A stretch of DNA of 64,000 bases, taken from the NCBI GenBank assembly GCA_027924645.1, contig BSBN01000860.1:1550001-1614000 (forward strand). Reading direction: 5' to 3'. A program made the position numbers and the translations under genes. Positions within the stretch are counted from its first letter, which is position 1; every line of letters starts with the position of its first letter. The DNA is from Cunninghamia lanceolata (lineage: Eukaryota > Streptophyta > Pinopsida > Cupressales > Cupressaceae). A model generated the notes under the pieces. It did no database searches. It was not told the origin of the DNA and was given only the letters and a program-made list of their open reading frames with translations. Shown in pieces: positions 57,906 to 64,000 of this stretch.

Positions 57906-57918
57906 AGGTATGGGGGGA
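57906..57918 (+). other. Polypurine tract of the Athila-like element
   Basis: AGGTATGGGGGGA directly before the TGATGAG start of the 3' LTR. Confidence 0.85.
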
Positions 57919-59296
57919 TGATGAGTGCCAAGTTGCACCCATGAAATACATCTTTTTACCTCTCTTTTCTCCTTCTTGATTCCATCTTTCCTAATGTCTG
58001 CACTCAAATAAGCTAGCAAGATCATTCTAGTTAATGATTAATTGAGATAGATTATTTAAGATCATAATTTCTGATTGAGTGACTAATGTGCATGGAATTG
58101 ATGGAAAAATGCAGAAACTTCTCTTTTTGAATCAACAGGTGTAGATGTCAGGAACAGCAATTTTGTGCATCTCTGGAGATAGTCTTCAATGATCTCCGGA
58201 GACAATACTAGAACACTACGACACCAAAAGTTTTGAAGGAAAGAGAAAAGCCTCTCCGAAGCTGGATGAGAGTCTGGAGCATCTTCGGAGCTGAACAAAG
58301 AAGTCACAATGGTATCTCCGGAGCTATATACATATCTCTGAAGCTATAGACATATCTCCAGAGTTGCAGACATGGACAGATATCTCCGGCACCTCCTGAG
58401 AGCAGGACATATTTCCAGCGTAAGCTGCCGATCAGGCACTCTCAGCAGTGGTGATAATACCCCTCATTTCACTCAAATCATCACCTAAGTGGTGAAGGGT
58501 CGTCTTTAGTTAATTGCTGAAGTTTTTATCTTTTTAAAGTTTTTGCATGAGTTACGAATAGAACTGATTCTATATCCATATTTTCAGGGCCTCGCTGCCC
58601 AAATGTATTAAGACTCAAACTTAGGATTCTGAGTGGACTTCTGTTCCACTCAGTCTACTTTTATTGCATGATTATTTTTCCATAGTTAGACAACTAGTGT
58701 AATAAAGAGATGGATGTCATCTCATGGAAGAACTAGTAGATAAGATAAGTGATATGTCATCACTCATTTTCATATATACATATAGAAATAGTAGAAGAAA
58801 TATACAATGATTGAATTATTCTGATTCTCAGTAATCTCAATTTTTCTTTGATATCAATATTTTTCATGAATGCAAAGTGAATGGAATTAGACCAAATTTA
58901 GTTGTGATCTTCTTTTGTGTTGATTCCCTACTATAGCCTTCAGCCCCAAGGGTGTGGAGCAAGGGCCCACTCTCACCACCAAGGCAGAAGGCCAGTACCA
59001 CTGTTTTGTTACTTTAGATTTTGCTATGAAAAGTATTTACTGATTTTGATAGATAGATGCATGTTACTGTTTTTTAATATTGCTTTAAGTAATTTCCTGC
59101 TTAATTCTGTTTTCAGCATTCCTCAAATTCATTCAGTAAGTAGACAAACTAATTTCTTTAAGTTGGTAGAAGTTACTAAGATTAGCTAGGAACTGGTAAC
59201 TATAGAATCCTTAATTGCAGACAGCCGAGGACACAGCCCCTGGATTTTTGACATCTAAAATATGATTAAATGATGAGGTACAATGACACCTTGTCA
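57919..59296 (+). repeat. 3' LTR of the Athila-like element
   Basis: 1378 bp, same ends as the 5' copy, also with the CTCCGGAG cluster (58165-58390) and the 18-base word at 58956-58973. Confidence 0.94.
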
Positions 59297-61480
59297 CCTC
59301 CTTCCAACCTTACCAAGCTAATCATGATGCTAGTTTTACACCTAATTCCTATGATTTCCAAAGAAACTAGCATACACAGTATGATTACCTCCCACCCACC
59401 CCTGCTCAACCTTCATGGAAGCCTGACCATGCTTATAACCAATCCCAGAATAACAATTTTGTTCCCAATCAACATGATTTTTCTACTAATTAGCCTCAGT
59501 ATGATGATAGCAGGAGCATTCAGGATATAGTTTTTGATTTTTAGGCTATGGCTTTAGATTTACAAAAAAGGTTTGAAGCCATTAATGGAGAGCAAGAGTA
59601 TAACATGCAGTAAGAGGAACTAGCTTATCAAGCCTATCTTCATGAACAGAAGTTGGAGGCACAAATGTTACAGTTTGAAGAAAGTCTTAAGAGGGAGATA
59701 GCTGCAAAAGAGGAGCAGATCAAGCTTTTGTTTGCTCAATCACAAAGGCATGAGATCCAAACAACTCTGTTCATTCCAGATCAGGCTATTCAAGAGAAGG
59801 TTCGTAATTATAAGCTTTCAAGTTTCAAGCAAAGTGAGCCTCTTAACGCTCCTAAAATCAAGATTCCAAGTTTTGGAAATCCTTTACCATTGCAAGAGCC
59901 TAAGTTGGCACAATCTGAATTTGTTATGCTTCAAAACCAATCACTTGAAGAGCCTTTTTTCCTCCAAGAAACTCAAGAGACTCCCCAAGTTTCCCTACTA
60001 GATGAATCTGATTGTCCTATCACTATTTGCCTTTATAAGGGTGGACCTACTGTCTTTCAAGATAACTCACTCACCATGAAGGAAGATAGGAATATAAATT
60101 TTGTGCATAAAGCTATGGGGCAGTATACGTTAAAGCAAAAACATATCGAACAAGAAAATATCTCTCAAGAAGAATCTTTGTATGTTTTAACTAATGAGCT
60201 TCCTTGTTCTATCGAAGATGATGAAAATGTTGTAACACTTATCTTAGAGGTTCAGTTAGGACAACAAGATGAAAAGGTAAGAGAGACTAATCAGGAGGAT
60301 CATTCCACAGTTTGGTTTAATGAATTACCTTCTTTCATTAAAAATGGTAAAGAAAGTGTGAGTTTGCTCTCACCAATAGCAGATTTGGAGCAGCAAGAGG
60401 ATGTTGAAGAAATTGAAGAGTTGCTGGTCCAAGAGCACTAAAGTAGTCATGTTTTGGAGATTGAAGAGATTCATGTTCACGAGGCTGGCTATCAAGTCAA
60501 CCAAGATGTTCAAGAGGATGATATTAATACTTCAGAACAAGATAGCTATCATAAGGATAAGGTAAGCCTTCTTATACAAAAAAAATGAAGATGTTTTTGA
60601 AGAAGACCTTTTCTTGGATATCATAGAAGATTTTTGCTCTAACTTGGCTATTAAATCAACACCTCTTGAGGAAGAGGTTCACGAACAACATGAACATAAG
60701 ATAGAGGTGGTCATATTTCCAAATGAGTCACTTTCTAATCATCAAAGCAGCTAGTTTAGTGAGCATAAAGAGGAGGTAATTCAGTAGAAACGGGAAGAAA
60801 AAATGGAAGAGCATGATCAACCAGGACAATAGGTTGCAGAACTCGAGCAAGGTAATGAGAAGCATGATTTCATGTTCTTATTTAATGAACTCCCTTCTTT
60901 CATTGAACAGAACGTAGAGAGTATACAAACTTCAAAATCATCACAAGTTTTGGAGCAATTGAACAAAGAAGCAAATCATGAAGAAAGGTTTGTTTATAAG
61001 GTCAAAAACTGTCCTCTCATACAAAAAAGCAAAGAGCAGGTTGAAGAAGACCTGTTTTGGGATGATCTTGAGATATTTGTTTCACAATTGGATGACAAAC
61101 AAGCATCTTTGAATCAAAAAATTCATGAGCAACAAACTAGCAAGGAGACCTCACCTGTTGTCCTTTCAAGAGGATGTCCTATTAGACATCTAGCTTAGAT
61201 CAAGTACAATAGAGCCTCACAGGTCATGCTTGCACCCAAGCATGAAGTTGCAGCAGAAGAGCAATAGTTTCATCTTACCTATGTACCACAAAGCATTAGC
61301 ATGTGTGATCATTATGATGAGGTAAGTGGACTTGTTTTCACTCTTCAAGAGATATTGCAGCAGTTGATCATGAGATTATCATTTTTCTACATTTTGTTAG
61401 CTGCTCAGAGGCATGAAAAACACCCCAGGTTGATCAAAAAAGGGAGATATTTTGCAAAACCGGTTAATGGTTTTATTTAG
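59297..61480 (+). pseudogene. Acidic protein with internal repeats, split by the Athila-like element
   Basis: With the inserted element removed at CCTCC, the frame reads from the left flank (FHGEKLHHAPFHEAAIRV) straight into SFQPYQANHDASFTPNSYDF, a Tyr/Gln/Asn-rich region like the C-terminus of some Gags. Then a charged coiled-coil-like part (LKREIAAKEEQIKLLFAQSQ) in the open piece 59653-60441. After that a repeated module appears: NELPCSIEDDEN, NELPSFIKNGKE and NELPSFIEQNVE, and two LIQK(K/S)...EEDLF blocks. A frame shift in an A-run near 60583 and several TAG/TAA codons break it. A hydrophobic stretch (LIMRLSFFYILLAA) lies near the end. No family recognised. Confidence 0.5.
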
Positions 61481-61760
61481 CCAGCCTATATTTCATTTGT
61501 TAGTTGTAGGTAGGTAGGCCATTCATTTAAATTTTGTTCTTTCCAAGAAGTGTTGATGCATAGCTGGCTGGTCCTATTTGAAGCCAACATTATTTTGTTT
61601 TAGTTTTATTTTCTGTTGCTGTTCTGTTTCTAGCAGCTGAGTTTTCAAGAGATTTTTCTAAGTTACAGGGGCTAAGGAAGACTCTATTACCCAATGGACA
61701 TACTAGGCAACTGGCCTTGAGAGTTTTAGTAGCCAAAACTAGCGTAGAGGTCACCAAAAA
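61481..61760. other. Non-coding DNA before the right candidate LTR
   Basis: T-rich with no frame. The minus strand next to 61760 reads TTTTTGGTGACCTCTACGC, somewhat like a gypsy primer region, which would imply the opposite orientation for the flanking repeat. Confidence 0.35.
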
Positions 61761-62249
61761 TGTTACCAAATTGTGCTTGGTAGCCCAATGAGGCTGGGTT
61801 GTATCAGTTGTTTTCTAATGCTTTCAGGAAGCAAGTGAGTTCAAAGGAAGGGGTAAAGAAAAGCTTTAGTTCACTAGCCAGCCTAGAAGGCCTACTATCC
61901 TGATGGAAGACCCTTCAAGTGATCATATCACCAGGATCATGTATCATCTCAGGCAAAGCTTCTACATGATCCATATAAGACGATAGGATATCCCAGTAGG
62001 CCAGGAGGTATCCTAGGACCTACAAGAAAGGTTGAAGCTAACCTATGCATTACAGATTGTCTTTCAGTTGTTGTCATTGTTTCATCATTGCAGTTTGATT
62101 ACATTTGAAAAAGGTACACAAAAATTTGTTGAACTTATCAATGATTATTATAAATTTTCAAGCATGCAATTGAGTGTTTTATAAAGAATCAATGTACAAA
62201 GTCATTGCAAAAAATTGTTGTTCATGTTTCATAATAAAATGTGTGTACA
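61761..62249 (+). repeat. Right copy of the 20.6-kb-spaced direct repeat, candidate LTR
   Basis: 489 bp from TGTTACCAAATTGTG to GTGTGTACA, matching 41129-41614. Similarity stops abruptly at 62249. If the left LTR were longer (up to 46225, next to the primer-like motif), this copy would be a 5' fragment of the 3' LTR. Confidence 0.6.
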
Positions 62250-63331
62250 TGATGGGGAGCGCATAGTGGGAGTGTAAAATTGCTCAAACTTATGATCGAT
62301 GAGAGAGTGACCTATGTCTTGGCTATCTACCCTTATCGGCCAAACATACCCCATCGGTCACCTTGCAATTTCTCTTACCGATCTCTCAACTCTCCCCGAC
62401 AACTCAACACAATGCTTTGTCTTCGGCGAGACTGCATACCATCGGCGAGTTTGAGAACTACTTCGCCGATTCACACCAATCACACCAATGGCCCTTCGAA
62501 CCACCACCGTCGGTGTGACATTCCTTGTTGGCGAACTCTAGTTTCGCTAGGCCAATACACCGATGGATTTTTCTGTCGCTTTGATATGCATCTCAGATCG
62601 CGACTTCCGTTCAACACCTTGAAACCCTCTTCGGCCAGACTATCCTTGTCGCTCTAAGCGAGGAAAGCTTTTCTGATGGCCTCTATCTCACTGATAACAG
62701 CTCCAACTCTTCCAATCAAACCCTAGCACATGGAGATGCTAGGCAATCTACTGTGCACCTCGCATTGTCCGGATCCTCTGCACCGCCGAACAATGAAACA
62801 ACATAGGAAACAAACGAATATGATACAACGAAGCCATTCCACTGATTTCGATAGAAATCTCACCAGTGGAATGCTTCACATCGACATTTTGCAACAATAG
62901 AATTACAGAAAGGAAAAGAAATCTACAGCTATGTAGTTTGTAATTACAGAGAACAGAAACAAATTGACAACACAGAATAGTTCGATTTCTCCTTAACACA
63001 ATGCACGATTACATTCAGCTCTTCTTCGATCTGATTACAATAATTACAATGCTTAATTCTGTTCATTTCCCTGGTTATATAAACTCGCCAGAGGAACGCC
63101 AACCCTATTCCAAGTGGCTGGGAGAACGATTCTAAGCGGCTGGAAGAAAACTAACCATCTCCAAGCGGCTGGGAGACCAACCGTCTTACCAATAACAATG
63201 CACCCTAATTACTTGGGAGTTACAAAGTTTGTTCTAAGTCTAGATACAAAACAGAAATGACATGCATTGGTTGAATAGACCTTATTACAACCCAAAACAT
63301 GAGTTTCTAAACAAAACATGATTCAAATGCC
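62250..63331 (-). repeat. LTR-like or promoter DNA on the minus strand
   Basis: On the minus strand three CCAGCCGCTT/CCAGCCACTT words (63110-63175) precede TTTATATAACC (about 63073-63083), then transcript-like T-rich DNA with GTAATTACAA words. The part 62280-62660 is richer in CpG than the rest, with many ATCGG/CCGAT and TCGGCGA words. This arrangement suggests an LTR with enhancer words and TATA box, but no partner copy is in the window. The plus frame 62280-62657 is not supported as a gene. Confidence 0.4.
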
Positions 63332-64000
63332 TCATGGAGGCCACCTTGTGTTAGGTGCTCCTACACCATACACCCCAACTAGAAAAGAACTCATGTCCCA
63401 TGAGTTGAGTCTGTGTCTTGCACCACCATCATCCTTCGCTGCATCATGCCTTCCCCACGATCTCTGGACTACAACTTGCTGCCATGGAATCAAAAACTCA
63501 TGCCTAACATTGTAGGCTCTACTCACATCTTGCCATGAGTGAGTGCTTGCAACCAAACCCATACTTTGCTCACCAGTCTTCCTTACGGTCATCTCTGCCT
63601 GAACACCTGCATTCAAAACCTTGTGTGATGCTTCTTGTACAGCTACTATGGTAAAATATGTTTGCCTTCCAACTCTTGTTGGCTCTAGAGGATAAATAAT
63701 GGCCCCTACTATGATAGCATCCTCTTCTTTCCAATCAACTTGTGGCTGCTTGTAGACCTGCTCTTTGACCTTCATCTGATCCATCTCAAACATTACCATC
63801 CGATCTCCACCATTCAAAATGGAAGTCACCTTCAATCTGTGGTCTTTGGTAACCTCACTCCTTGAGGTATCCTCAACTTTCCTTGTCTCTTCTTCATGCA
63901 TCTTCACAAACTCTTTCTTACCCACCAAAATGATCTTGGCTGCCTGTTGTGTTGCAGCACCCTCTTGCAATGGTGTCATCATAAAAGTCTTTCCATCCTT
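63332..64000 (-). CDS. Unidentified reading frame, N-terminus off window
   Basis: A minus frame open from the window edge to TGA at 63332. At least 216 residues: charged start (KKEFVKMHEEETRKVEDTSR), middle VKEQVYKQPQVDWKEEDAII and VGRQTYFTIVAVQEASHKVL, and end VGVYGVGAPNTRWPP. It lies upstream of the LTR-like DNA at 62250-63331, so it could be the 3' coding end of a retroelement whose 3' LTR follows. No domain recognised. Confidence 0.4.
   Translation of the reverse strand, partial: KDGKTFMMTPLQEGAATQQAAKIILVGKKEFVKMHEEETRKVEDTSRSEVTKDHRLKVTSILNGGDRMVMFEMDQMKVKEQVYKQPQVDWKEEDAIIVGAIIYPLEPTRVGRQTYFTIVAVQEASHKVLNAGVQAEMTVRKTGEQSMGLVASTHSWQDVSRAYNVRHEFLIPWQQVVVQRSWGRHDAAKDDGGARHRLNSWDMSSFLVGVYGVGAPNTRWPP

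Larger units (their letters stand above)
46686..59296 (+). mobile_element. Complete Athila-like Ty3/gypsy element, 12.6 kb, nested insertion
   Basis: LTRs 46686-48046 and 57919-59296 both start TGATGAGTGCC and end CACCTTGTCA, and are flanked by a perfect CCTCC duplication (46681-46685 and 59297-59301). Between them come an Asp-type primer site, gag, pol, a 3' repeat, a long second ORF and a purine tract. The DLGAA protease, VYMDDFTVYG RT box and an ORF after pol fit the Athila group. By eye the LTRs differ at about one base in twenty, so it is not recent. Gag and pol are broken by stops and a few indels. Confidence 0.95.

Noticed and set aside
62280..62657. 125-residue plus-strand frame as a gene
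   Set aside because: Composition follows the CpG-rich word repeats; it lies in LTR-like DNA with no start context or domain.
1..64000. tRNA or rRNA genes
   Set aside because: No cloverleaf or rRNA-like stretch recognised; tRNA-like words are primer-binding sites of retroelements.

Overview
The window is nuclear DNA of a land plant, almost certainly a seed plant with a large, repeat-dense genome; a gymnosperm would fit but cannot be proven from sequence alone. The evidence is Ty1/copia and Ty3/gypsy LTR retrotransposons of plant lineages, initiator-Met and Asp-type primer sites, plant-type TTTAGGG repeats and a spliced plant methylesterase gene. There are no bacterial-style operons. Most of the window is nested, decaying retroelement DNA.

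Layout, left to right. (1) 1-6070: minus-strand copia element with a single-frame polyprotein broken by only two stop codons, a primer site and a 1.67-kb 5' LTR. (2) 6072-6677 and 18396-18453: two halves of an acidic reading frame split by an 11.7-kb minus-strand Tekay-like gypsy element (6678-18395) with 3.2-kb LTRs, degraded gag-pol with chromodomain remnant, and an extra reading frame (ORF0) that starts at the primer site. (3) 18454-21813: unassigned DNA. (4) 21819-24986: solo LTR of the same gypsy family, with perfect CTCTC target duplication. (5) 25863-27070: the one clearly intact host gene, a four-exon methylesterase/hydroxynitrile-lyase family alpha/beta hydrolase on the minus strand, with a cluster of short inverted-repeat elements just upstream. 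(6) 28444-31644: AT hairpin, degenerate telomere-like blocks and a 1.2-kb tandem triplication.

(7) 32055-33549: solo copia LTR related to that of element 1. (8) 33832-36180: 5' part of a second copia element (LTR, primer site, minisatellite, broken gag). (9) 36180-38860: LTR-like DNA with Asp-type primer site and a decayed gag start. (10) 38879-39205: TTTAGGG-type interstitial telomeric repeats. (11) 41129-62249: an older element or element cluster bounded by a direct repeat of about 488 bp. Its unusual acidic, internally repeated coding region (59297-61480) was interrupted by a complete 12.6-kb Athila-like gypsy element (46686-59296; target duplication CCTCC; gag, pol and a long coiled-coil ORF in the position of an envelope gene). 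(12) 62250-64000: LTR-like promoter DNA and a partial minus-strand reading frame of unknown type.

The retroelement genes work, or once worked, as gag (particle), protease, reverse transcriptase, RNase H and integrase of self-copying elements. Nearly all are now broken, mainly by in-frame TAG/TAA codons where related elements often carry Gln or Trp, as expected from deamination of methylated cytosines. The methylesterase is the only gene here likely to serve the plant. The least explained items are ORF0 of the Tekay-like element, the repeated acidic protein at 59.3-61.5 kb and the long ORF2 of the Athila-like element.
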